NCBI GenBank assembly: GCA_963826035.1
Contig: CAWGVZ010000004.1
Location: 682,001-746,000 of the forward strand
DNA: 64,000 bases
Direction: 5' to 3'
Source of the DNA: Actinophytocola sp963826035
GTDB lineage: Bacteria; Actinomycetota; Actinomycetes; Mycobacteriales; Pseudonocardiaceae
Shown: positions 1-8,000 of the stretch, piece after piece
Layout: each line of letters opens with the position of its first letter
Numbering within the stretch: position 1 is the first letter of the stretch
Notes under the pieces: model-generated
Databases searched by the model: none
Told to the model about the DNA's origin: nothing
The model's input: the letters and a program-made list of their open reading frames with translations, nothing else
Made by a program: the position numbers and the translations under genes

Positions 1-272
1 GTGAACGCCGTGCCGTGGGACTCGGTGTTCGCCTCGACCATGAGCGACAATCCGAGCGCGTTGGCCCGCTTGTCGCTCATGGGCGTGCACACGATTCCGC
101 TGCCGTGGCGCAGGAAGAACGCCATCAGCTCGGGCGTGACCGCCTCGGCCGCCATGATCAGATCGGCCTCGTCCTCGCGGTCGCGCTCGTCGGCCACCAC
201 CACGATCCCGCCGGCCGCCAGCGCGGCGACCGCCCGGTCCACCGAGTCACTCACCGTCTCCGCCGCCCTCAC
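1..272 (-). CDS. ribB: 3,4-dihydroxy-2-butanone 4-phosphate synthase (RibB-like), partial
   Basis: N-terminal part of a RibB-like enzyme, which converts ribulose 5-phosphate to the four-carbon precursor of riboflavin. About 90 residues are visible before the left edge. They contain the acidic metal-binding segment DERDREDEADLIMAAEAVTP, then FFLRHGSGIVCTPM and the NTESHGTAF segment, all in the order found in RibB. The GTG start at 272 overlaps the stop of the upstream gene as GTGA, so the two are translationally coupled. A second GTG eight codons in is possible. A fused GTP cyclohydrolase II (RibA) domain could follow outside the window. Whether it is housekeeping DNA at the cluster border or a dedicated flavin-supply gene cannot be told from here. 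Confidence 0.85.
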   Translation of the reverse strand, partial: MRAAETVSDSVDRAVAALAAGGIVVVADERDREDEADLIMAAEAVTPELMAFFLRHGSGIVCTPMSDKRANALGLSLMVEANTESHGTAF

Positions 273-1069
273 GCGGCCGCGGCGAACTGGCCGGGTTCGC
301 GGCCGGGTCCGGGCGAACCCCGGTAGGCCTGCGCGAGGTCGAGCCATTCGTCGGCCAGTGCGCCGGTCGCCGTCAGGTCGAGGTCGGCGCGGTTGCGGCG
401 GCGGGTGACCAACAGGCAGAAGTCGGCGGCCGAGCCGGTGATCCGCTCGGGCGAGTCCTCGGGCCCGAACGTCCACAGTGCACCGGAGGGTGCGGTCAGC
501 TCGAAGCGGAATGCCGTGTCCGGTGCCGTGCGGCCGCGGGCGAGGTAGCCGAAGTCCCATACCTGCACGGCGAAACCGACCACCCACTTGATGCGGTCGG
601 TGAGCTGGCGGTCCACGCCGAGCGCGTCGGCGATGTCCTGCCCGTGCCCGATCAGCTCCATCATCCCGGCGCAGGCGAGCACGGTGGGTGGCAACGGGCG
701 GACCAGCCACGGCACCACCTGGTCCGTGGGTACTGCCGCCAGGCCGGCGATGGCCCCGTCGCTCTCGGCGCGCCAGCGGGCCAGCAGTTCGTCCGGCCCG
801 AGCGCGAGGTACTCGACGAGCGCCGCGTCGACCGCGCCGTCGAAGTCCTCGCCAGCGGCGGCCGTGACCTTCGCGAACATGGCCGGGTCGGCGGCCGCGA
901 GGCCGGCGATCCGGAAGATGAAGGACAGGTGGCCGACCTGGTGCGCCACGGTCCAGCCCGGCGCGGGTGTCGGCAGTGCGAGGGTCGACTCGTCGAGCCC
1001 GGCGACCATCCGGTCGACCGCGTCGCGCTCGGCGGTCAGGTGGATGAACACATCCTGCTGCGCGGTCAC
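269..1069 (-). CDS. DinB-fold metal-binding protein, TIGR03084/maleylpyruvate isomerase-like
   Basis: A 266-aa protein of the mycothiol-dependent maleylpyruvate isomerase superfamily. The N-terminal half has the family pattern: a TAERDAVDRMVAGL helix, then PGWTVAHQVGHLSFI with the metal-ligand histidines, and MMELIGHGQDIADALG with further ligands. The C-terminal half matches the SCP2/MDMPI-C-like part of TIGR03084 proteins. The start is the GTG at 1069, because GAGAGGA lies about 8 bases upstream; the longer reading from 1111 lacks such a site. Family members use mycothiol as cofactor or substrate, but the reaction here is unknown. It is coupled to the ribB-like gene by a GTGA overlap. Together with the related gene at 2230-2925 it is the second DinB-fold protein within 3 kb. 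Confidence 0.8.
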   Translation of the reverse strand: MTAQQDVFIHLTAERDAVDRMVAGLDESTLALPTPAPGWTVAHQVGHLSFIFRIAGLAAADPAMFAKVTAAAGEDFDGAVDAALVEYLALGPDELLARWRAESDGAIAGLAAVPTDQVVPWLVRPLPPTVLACAGMMELIGHGQDIADALGVDRQLTDRIKWVVGFAVQVWDFGYLARGRTAPDTAFRFELTAPSGALWTFGPEDSPERITGSAADFCLLVTRRRNRADLDLTATGALADEWLDLAQAYRGSPGPGREPGQFAAAA

Positions 1070-1153
1070 GCTGGTGTCCTCTCGCCGATTTCCCTTGGCG
1101 CACACCAGCATCGCGTACCGGCACGGCCGGCGTCTTCTCCGGCCGTGCCCTTC

Positions 1154-1477
1154 TCAGGCGGCGAACCCGAGGTTGAGGTGGGGAGCCTTCGCGGACGGCC
1201 CGATGTAGACGATGCCGAAGGAGTCGAAGCAGTGCACACGGACCTTCAGCACCAGGTCGTCCTTGACGATGACGAAGAACTCGTTGGCGCGCTGGAAGTC
1301 GTCGACGATCCGGTAGGTGCGGAACACCGAGCCGTCGGTGACCGCGAACAGCGCCTTGTAGATCGCGTTCTTCTTGCTCTGTCCGGCTTCCTCGGCCCAG
1401 TCCTCCAGCACGTCCCGTCCCGTGTCCATCCGGAACCTGGCCCGCGGGATGCCCTTCTGCTCGGAGTCGTTGATCAC
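1154..1477 (-). CDS. Small conserved hypothetical protein (DUF6235-like)
   Basis: A 107-aa soluble protein with no signal peptide or membrane segment. It reads like the actinobacterial family I know as DUF6235, with the segments GRDVLEDWAEEAGQSKKNAI, FRTYRIVDD and FDSFGIVYIG; this assignment is from memory and moderate. The GTG start at 1477 has GGGAGG placed well upstream. Reading further upstream would run through the divergent TetR gene, so the long ORF start is rejected. Its promoter region is shared with the TetR gene at 1554. That arrangement suggests it is a target of that repressor. Function unknown. Confidence 0.7.
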   Translation of the reverse strand: MINDSEQKGIPRARFRMDTGRDVLEDWAEEAGQSKKNAIYKALFAVTDGSVFRTYRIVDDFQRANEFFVIVKDDLVLKVRVHCFDSFGIVYIGPSAKAPHLNLGFAA

Positions 1478-1501
1478 GGTGGCCCTCCCTGCCTCGAAAA
1501 A

Positions 1502-1539
1502 ATAACACCGTTGTACTACAGATAAGGTATCGCTGTTAT
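1502..1539. promoter_or_regulatory. Overlapping divergent promoters with inverted repeat
   Basis: ATAACA (1502-1507) and TGTTAT (1534-1539) form an inverted repeat. On the plus strand TTGTAC (1511-1516) lies exactly 17 bases before TGTTAT, a plausible -35/-10 pair for the TetR gene. On the minus strand TACCTT (1530-1525) lies 17 bases before TGTTAT (1507-1502), serving the 107-aa gene. The -10 boxes are thus the two arms of the repeat, so one bound repressor could block both promoters. The plus-strand start codon is only 14 bases after its -10, which implies a leaderless or nearly leaderless mRNA. Confidence 0.5.
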
Positions 1540-1553
1540 GCAACACTGTCAAC

Positions 1554-2258
1554 GTGAGCCCGAGGAAAAAGGACCCAAGAGCACGTTCGGAGTTGGTCGA
1601 CATCGCGGCAAGGCTTCTCGCGGAGGACGGCCCGGAGTCGTTGTCGACGCGGCGGATCGCCGCGGAGGCGGGGTCGTCCACCATGGCCGTGTACACCCAC
1701 TTCGGCGGAATGAGCGGCCTGGTCAGGGAGATCGTGTACGAGGGCTTCGCGCGCCTGAACACGGCCTTCGCCGGGGTCGCGGCCACCGATGACCCGGTCG
1801 CGGACCTCGCCACGTTCGGCCGGGCATACCGGTTCACCGCGCAGACGAACTCGCACCTGTACGCGGTGATGTTCGGCGGGGAGTCGCTGGCCGGTTTCGA
1901 ACTGAGCGAGGCCGACCGCCAGCACGGCAGGTACACACTCACCAGTGTGGTCGACTGCACCGCGCGCTGTATAGCGTCGGAACGGTTCCGCGCCGGCGAC
2001 GAGTTGATGGTGGCCCACCACATGTGGCTGGCGATGCACGGGTTGGTGGCGCTGGAGCTCGGCCACTACCTGGTGGCGCCCTACACCGCCGACAGCCTGT
2101 TCGAGACCCAACTGGTGGCACTCATGACCGGTGCCGGCGACGGGTTCGAGGCGGCGACGGTGTCGATCGAGCACTCGGCCAAGCGGTTCGAGACCGAGGT
2201 GGCCACACCCGCCCGGGTCGCGGCAGTACCTACTCCACCGGCGAAACGGGAGGCGTGA
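1554..2258 (+). CDS. TetR/AcrR family transcriptional regulator
   Basis: A 234-aa repressor-type regulator. Residues 1-60 hold the TetR helix-turn-helix, with the signature ESLSTRRIAAEAGSSTMAVY followed by THFGG. The rest is an all-helical ligand domain of the WHG/TetR_C type, with HHMWLAMHGLVALELG. The GTG at 1554 is preceded by no Shine-Dalgarno site and follows its likely -10 by 14 bases, so translation is probably leaderless. It is divergent from the 107-aa gene and convergent with 2230-2925, with 29 bases of 3' overlap. It probably controls itself and the divergent gene; the ligand is unknown. Confidence 0.9.
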   Translation: MSPRKKDPRARSELVDIAARLLAEDGPESLSTRRIAAEAGSSTMAVYTHFGGMSGLVREIVYEGFARLNTAFAGVAATDDPVADLATFGRAYRFTAQTNSHLYAVMFGGESLAGFELSEADRQHGRYTLTSVVDCTARCIASERFRAGDELMVAHHMWLAMHGLVALELGHYLVAPYTADSLFETQLVALMTGAGDGFEAATVSIEHSAKRFETEVATPARVAAVPTPPAKREA

Positions 2259-2925
2259 ACGGCCCCCAGGTGAACGCCGGCAGCCACCGGTGCGAGTCCC
2301 GGTCCCAGCCGAGCTCGGTGATCTGCCTCTCGGTCCGCCGGCCGGCGAGTGAGCGCACCAGCGCGGTCCGGTCGGCGGTCACGGTGGCCACCGGGTCGCT
2401 GTCCCCCACCAGCCACTGCGTGTCTCCCACCGACAACCGCACGCCCGGCAGGTTGTGCGCGATCACCGACGCGGAGAACCCGTTGGCCAGCACCTCGAAC
2501 GCCCTGGCGAACGCGAGATGCTCGACCGGCGGCACCACACCGAGCGCGTGCCGCAGGTCCAGCTCGTGGGTGAACGCGTCCATGATCAACAGGTTGCCGC
2601 AACGACCGCCCTGCTCGGCGATCAGCTCCTCGGCCCTCGGTCCGAGCCTGCCCCATTCCGACAGCAGGTTCGGGATATCGGTGCCACCCGTCGTGGCCGG
2701 CGCCCAGCCGGAGATCCGGCCGATCACCAACGCGGCGATCCCCACCAGATGCCGCAGGAGGTCCTCGACGGTCCATTCGGGACACGCGGGTACGGGCAGC
2801 GAACCGGCGTCGCGGTCAGCGACCAGGTCGGTCACGGCCAGCCGGACGGCCCGATAGGCGAGATGGTTGGGCACCCGCTCGCCGCGCAGCGTCGGCCGCC
2901 CGGTCTCGTACAGGCTCGTGTCCAT
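2230..2925 (-). CDS. Maleylpyruvate isomerase family mycothiol-dependent enzyme
   Basis: A 231-aa protein of the mycothiol-dependent DinB-fold family (TIGR03083 type). It shows CPEWTVEDLLRHLVGIAALV and DAFTHELDLRHALG, which carry the expected histidine/aspartate metal ligands, and a C-terminal domain ending GWDRDSHRW. The start is taken as the ATG at 2925; a TTG at 2943 is possible. It is the last gene of the PKSE operon, 27 bases after the SDR gene. In a mycothiol-containing producer such an enzyme could act on thiol adducts of a reactive product, or catalyse an isomerisation; this is inference from context only. Confidence 0.78.
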   Translation of the reverse strand: MDTSLYETGRPTLRGERVPNHLAYRAVRLAVTDLVADRDAGSLPVPACPEWTVEDLLRHLVGIAALVIGRISGWAPATTGGTDIPNLLSEWGRLGPRAEELIAEQGGRCGNLLIMDAFTHELDLRHALGVVPPVEHLAFARAFEVLANGFSASVIAHNLPGVRLSVGDTQWLVGDSDPVATVTADRTALVRSLAGRRTERQITELGWDRDSHRWLPAFTWGPFTPPVSPVE

Positions 2926-2952
2926 GGCTGTCCCGTCGTCCAAGAGCGTCGG

Positions 2953-3975
2953 TCAGGTCACCGACACCGCTAGCGCCCGTCCCGCCGACCGGTCGGTCAG
3001 CAGGCCCTCCCCGTGCAGCCAGCGCACCGCGCCGGCGAACGTCTCGGCCACCGGTCGCGGCGCGATCCCGTTGGTGCTGGCCGAATCGGCCACCCGCGTC
3101 GCGCACGCGCACGTGTAGATCGCCCCATACTCGGCGGGGATGTGCCATGGCCACACCCGTTGCAGCGCGGAGGTGAGCGCACCCACCGGCAGCATCGCCG
3201 CCGCCGGCAGCCGCACCGCCGGCAGCGCCCGGCCGGTCACCTCGCGCAGCACGCCGACATAGTCGCGCGTGGACAGATAGTGGCCGGGACCGAAGTGCCG
3301 GCCGGCCGGCGCACCGGCGAGCGAGGCGTGCAGCGCCGCGGTGTCCCGCACGTCACCGACCGGGAAGCCCCCGGACGGCCAGATCGGCATGAGCCCGCGC
3401 AACGCGTTGCGCAGCCTGGCGGTCTGGTCACCGAGCCGCGGATCGTGCGGCCCGAGCAGCGCGGGCGGATAGGTGATCACGACGGGCGCGCCGCCGGCCT
3501 GGTGGCGCCGGGCCACCCGCTCGGCGGCCGCCTTGGTCGCCAGGTACGCCTCCCGCGGCCGCCCGACGGGCGAGTCGGTGCCGATCACCCGCCCGGCGGC
3601 GGGGAACAGCGCGCCGACGCTCGAGACGTACCCGATCGACGAACACCCGGCGCGGCGGGCGGCGGCCAGCACGATCTCGGTGCCGCCCTCGTTGGTGGCG
3701 ATCATCCGGCGCCGGTCCCGGCTGTCGAACGAGTACACCGACGCCGCGTGCAGCACCGCGTCCACGCCACGCACCGCGTCGGCCACGCGCGCTTCGTCGA
3801 GCACGTCGCCGACCACCAGGTCGACCTCGCCCGGGGACACCCCGAGCGGCGCCAGCACGGCCGCCACGGTGGACTCGTCACGCACCAGCAGCCGGACCCG
3901 GTGCCCGGCGCGACGCAGCGCCGCGACCGAGTGGGACCCGACGAACCCGGTGCCGCCGGTGACACACACCTCCAT
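2953..3975 (-). CDS. NAD-dependent epimerase/dehydratase (extended SDR)
   Basis: A 340-aa extended short-chain dehydrogenase. The nucleotide-binding motif is TGGTGFVG at residues 6-13. VVGDVLD and VLHAASVYS follow, then the YVSS serine region and YLATKAAAE, in which Tyr and Lys form the YxxxK catalytic pair. The ATG at 3975 is preceded by GAGGAG at good spacing. It sits 9 bases after the flavin reductase gene in the PKSE operon, so it probably reduces or epimerises a core intermediate or a sugar. Extended SDRs of this kind (dihydroflavonol-reductase-like) do many reactions, so the substrate stays open. Confidence 0.85.
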   Translation of the reverse strand: MEVCVTGGTGFVGSHSVAALRRAGHRVRLLVRDESTVAAVLAPLGVSPGEVDLVVGDVLDEARVADAVRGVDAVLHAASVYSFDSRDRRRMIATNEGGTEIVLAAARRAGCSSIGYVSSVGALFPAAGRVIGTDSPVGRPREAYLATKAAAERVARRHQAGGAPVVITYPPALLGPHDPRLGDQTARLRNALRGLMPIWPSGGFPVGDVRDTAALHASLAGAPAGRHFGPGHYLSTRDYVGVLREVTGRALPAVRLPAAAMLPVGALTSALQRVWPWHIPAEYGAIYTCACATRVADSASTNGIAPRPVAETFAGAVRWLHGEGLLTDRSAGRALAVSVT

Positions 3976-3984
3976 GGGAGCTCC

Positions 3985-4536
3985 TCAGGCGGTACGCGTC
4001 GACGGGACGCCGTGGTGGAAGCCGCCCGCGTGGACCATCAGCACCTGCCCGCCGCCCCTGCTCGCGGTCAGGACCGAGCCGAGGAAGATCGAGTGGTCCC
4101 CACCCGGATAGACCTCGGACAGCTCGCATTCCAGCCACGCCAGCGAACCGGCGAGCAACGGCGCACCCGTTTCCCGGCCGGGAAACCACTCGACGTTGTC
4201 GAACTGCGTCGAGCCGGATGGCCGGCTCGAGTTGGCGAAGTAGCGGGCGACGCCCTCCTGCTCGGCGCCGAGCACGGACACCCCGAACGCGCCGGCCGCG
4301 ACGATCGACTTGTGCAGCCGGGCCGTGTGCGCCACGCAGCAGAGCACCATCGGCGGGTCCAGCGACACCGACGTCACCGCGTTGGCCGTCATCCCGTGCG
4401 GGTGTTCGCCCGCCGCGGTGAGCACGGTGACGCCGGTCGCGAACTGGCCCATCACGTCCCGCAGCGCGCGCTGCTCGACGTCACGCTGCCGGCCGGCGCC
4501 GACCACCGACAGCGGGTTCGGCCGGCCCGCGCTCAC
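3985..4536 (-). CDS. Flavin reductase, SgcE6-like
   Basis: A 183-aa flavin reductase domain protein of the HpaC/SgcE6 kind. It supplies reduced FAD or FMN to two-component monooxygenases. Diagnostic segments are MGQFATGVTVLTA, GMTANAVTSVSLDPPMVLCC, FGVSVL and GGDHSIFLGSV, in family order; its length matches SgcE6 of C-1027. The GTG start at 4536 overlaps the thioesterase stop (GTGA), placing it firmly in the PKSE operon. Candidate partners in the window include the group D monooxygenase at 46365-47543. FAD or FMN preference cannot be read from the sequence. Confidence 0.9.
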   Translation of the reverse strand: MSAGRPNPLSVVGAGRQRDVEQRALRDVMGQFATGVTVLTAAGEHPHGMTANAVTSVSLDPPMVLCCVAHTARLHKSIVAAGAFGVSVLGAEQEGVARYFANSSRPSGSTQFDNVEWFPGRETGAPLLAGSLAWLECELSEVYPGGDHSIFLGSVLTASRGGGQVLMVHAGGFHHGVPSTRTA

Positions 4537-5021
4537 GTCCGGTGTCCCGTGTCGAGGGTGACCACCGCGGCCGAGACCGCCACCGACACGCTCGCCTCGC
4601 TGTAGGGCACGAGCGCTTCGCGCAGCGCGGCGGGCACCCTGGTCGGCACGGTGTCGGTGTTCGGCCCCCGCATGCACGCGATCCGCTGCCGGCCCCGTGC
4701 GACCAGGTTCTCCAGGCCGTCCGGTGACAGCTTCACGTAGTCGAAGCTGAACTGGACCTGCGACTGCGTCAGCTCCTCGAGTCGCATTCGGACCGACAGC
4801 TCGTCGAAGGCGGTGATCTCCGAGAAGAACTCGCACTCCACCTTGAGGGTGAACAGCTTCAGGTCCTTCTGCAGGTCCGCGAGGACAGCGGGTGCCTTCT
4901 CCTTGAGGAACATCTCCCGGCAACGTCCCTGCCACCGCAGGTAGTTCACGTAGTACACGTTGCCGACGAGATTCGTCTCCTCGAACCCCACCGTGTGGCG
5001 GATCTCGTAGTACCCAGCCAT
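4533..5021 (-). CDS. Enediyne hot-dog thioesterase (SgcE10/CalE7 type)
   Basis: A 162-aa acyl-ACP thioesterase of the hot-dog fold that releases the polyene from the enediyne PKS. It shows the conserved N-terminal stretch TVGFEETNLVGNVYYVNYLR followed by WQGRCREMFL, typical of SgcE10, CalE7 and relatives, which lack the usual acidic catalytic residue of 4-HBA-CoA thioesterases. It starts five bases after the PKSE stop, with GGAGAGG as ribosome site inside the PKSE end. The PKSE-E10 pair is the hallmark of enediyne clusters. In known systems PKSE plus E10 gives the linear polyene 1,3,5,7,9,11,13-pentadecaheptaene and related products. Confidence 0.95.
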   Translation of the reverse strand: MAGYYEIRHTVGFEETNLVGNVYYVNYLRWQGRCREMFLKEKAPAVLADLQKDLKLFTLKVECEFFSEITAFDELSVRMRLEELTQSQVQFSFDYVKLSPDGLENLVARGRQRIACMRGPNTDTVPTRVPAALREALVPYSEASVSVAVSAAVVTLDTGHRT

Positions 5022-5026
5022 CGTTC

Positions 5027-8000
5027 TCAGTTCTCCTCTCCGGACAGGACAGCGAAGACCACCTGGTCAGCCAGGTCGTTGACAGTCGTGACCCAGGTGG
5101 CGATCCGCGCGTCACCGTCCGACAGCACCACCCAGCCCTCCGGGTCGACCCGGTCGAAGGTGAGTGCCTGCGTGGTGACACCGATCTTGCGAAGACACTC
5201 CAGAGCGCTCCACACGCGGGTGGCGGACACGTCCAGCGGCTCACCGGTCTCGGCGACGACCACGTCGCGCACCGGCAGCTGGTCGGCGCCGAGGAGGTCG
5301 GTCCAGTCGGGTTCACCACGCTGTTCGACCACCTCCACGTCACAGGAGAGCCGGCCTTCGCCGGCGACCACGATGGTCAGGCCGGCCCCGTGCGCTGCCG
5401 AGATCGCGATGCCACCGGCATCCTCGACCTCCGGGCGGCCGTCCGGTCGGTAGTGGACGGTCACCGCACGCCCCAGCACCCGGCTCGCGGCCAGGCGCGT
5501 CTGTGCGCGCCGGTCCTCCTTCGAGCCGCCACCGGTGACCGCGTCCGGCTCGACCACGACCGCCCGGCTGCCGCCGAGCACCCGTTCCGCCGAACGTTCC
5601 ACATAGGACCCGAGCAGGGCGGGCACCCATGGTCCGGCACCGTCGCGTTTGCGCACCGCGCGTAACGTCAGGCCCTGCCAGCGTTCCACGACGGGGCCGT
5701 TCGGGATCCGCACGTCGATGTCGTAGGTGTAGCTGTCGCCGTCCTGACCGCGCTCCCGCGCGTCCATCACGACGAACTCGGCGTTCTGCGCGTCCCGTTC
5801 GGCCAGGTAGAGCCGTTCGATGCCCTGGGGCAGCAGGGTGGCGTCGGGAACACAGCACTGGATCGCGTGCATCACCGCGTCGCGGGTACCCGGGTCGGCG
5901 AGCATCCGCTCCTGGGAGAGGTACCCGGCGAACCACGGCGCCGGGGAGGTGGTGGCCAGCTCGGCGACCGCGTGCCGCGCGCTGGCCTTCCGGTAGGACA
6001 GCAGTCGCTGGAACCGCTTGCCCTGGAACAGAACGCCGCCGTACAGCTCGGATACCGGGTCGATCGGCACGGACGGCAGCGCCAGCTCGGTGGCCGGCGG
6101 CACCGAGGGCAGTCCGGGCCGGGGGTAGGTCAGCCGCGCCCGGAAGTGATCGGCGCCGAAGCCCGTCTCCTCGCTGCGGATCGCGATGGCGACCGAGTCG
6201 GAGTCCTTCGTCAGCGCACAGAACCGGACGGTCGTCGAGTAGCCGGGGCGCACCACGATCGGGCGCAGGAACTCGACGTCGGTGAGCAGCGGCGAAGTGG
6301 TCCGGCCGGTGAGCGCCGAGGCCACCTGGGTCATGGCCTCCATGCCGATGACCGCGGGGAACAGCAGGTCGCCCTCCAGCAGGTGGTCCTCCAGGTACGG
6401 GTCGTTGCCCGCGGACAGCTCGGCCTCGGTGACCAGCTCGACGCCCGGGTAGTGGACCTCGATCTGGTCGACGAACCTGGTCAGCGGCAGCTCCGGCCGA
6501 TCCAGCCGCAGCGTCGGCAGCCCACCGGTCCGGCCGCACACCACGAGCACGGGGCCCGCGGTCGGGTCGGCCAGCACCCGTCGCAGTACGGCGATGCCGT
6601 TGTCGGTGGAGATCGGGGTGATGCCCTCGCGCATCAGCGCCTCGACCACCCCGAGCCGCTCGCCCATGCCGGCGCCGGACCACACCGACCACTCGAGCGC
6701 GAGAACCCGCGCCCCCGGGTGCTCCTCGCCGAACCGCACGGTCAGCTCGGTCATCCAGTCGTTGGCGGTCGAGTAGTGCGCCTCACCGCGTAGCCCGGCG
6801 CGGCCGATGATGCTGCCGAAGGTGATCAGGAGCTTGATCCGGTCCTGGTCGACGGCGTCAAGCACCGAGCGCAGCCCGGCGATCTTCGGCGCGAGCGTCT
6901 GGTGGAAGTGGTCCTCGGTGAGGTTCGCGAGACCGGCCGGCTCGTTGCGGCCCGCGCCGTGCAGTACGGCGGTAACCGGGCCGAAGTCGGCCTCGATCCG
7001 GTCGACGGCCGCCTGGACCTGCTCCGGCGCGGTGACGTCGGCGACCTCGTAGCGGACGGTGACACCGGCCGCGGTCATCCTGGCGAGGTTGGCGGCGACC
7101 TCCTCGTCCGCGAACGGGTCGGCGCGCCCGATCAGGGCGAGCTTCGCCGCCGAGTCCTTCGCCATGGCGAGCGCGCACTCCGCGGTGATGCCCTTGCCAC
7201 CGCCGGTGACCAGCAGCACGTCGCCCGCGTCGAGCGGGGTCCCGGCAGCCGTGTCGGCGACGGTCTCCGGCAGCGCCCGCAGCACCGGGGTGGTGCGGGT
7301 GCCGTCGGCCGCGTAGCGCACTTCGGCGTACCCGGTGGTGGCGGCCACCTCGCCGACGATGTTCGCCACCGCCGTCTCGACGGCGGCCGGGGTCGACGGC
7401 GCGACGCCGGCAAGCTCGACCACCGTGGTCGGCACCGCCGGGTTCTCCAGGTGCAGTGTCCTGGCCAGCCCGGAGGCGCCGAGCCGGTGCTGCACCGCGA
7501 CGAACCGGGTGCCCTGCGGATTGGCGATCGCGACCTTCGCCGCCTTCAGGAACAGCTCGACGGAGCGCTCACCGTCGTCGGGCAGGCACAGCAGCACGCC
7601 CTCACCGACCCCGGCCTCGACCAGAGCCGCCCGCAGACGCTCGGCCAGCGGGTGTCCGAGCGGCGCGACGAGTGTCCAGGCGCCGGAGGCGGCCGAACCG
7701 ATGGCCACCGGCGGCCGGTCCGACTCGACGTGGTCGACCGCGAACGGCCGCACCCAGGGAGCGAAACCGGGGACCTCGGTGCCGCCGTCGCCGTCCTGCG
7801 CCGTCTCCTCGAGACCGTCGATGATCTCGGCCAGCTCGCCGAGCGTCACGGTCGCGAGGTTCGCGGTCGCCGACAGTGCCGGGCGGCCGAGCTCGCGGGT
7901 GACGTCGTTGACGATCTGGCCGACCGTGATGGAGCTCAGGTGCAGGTCGTCGAGCGGATGGGTGCCGGCGGTGACGGCCTCCAGCGGTAGCTCGACCCGC

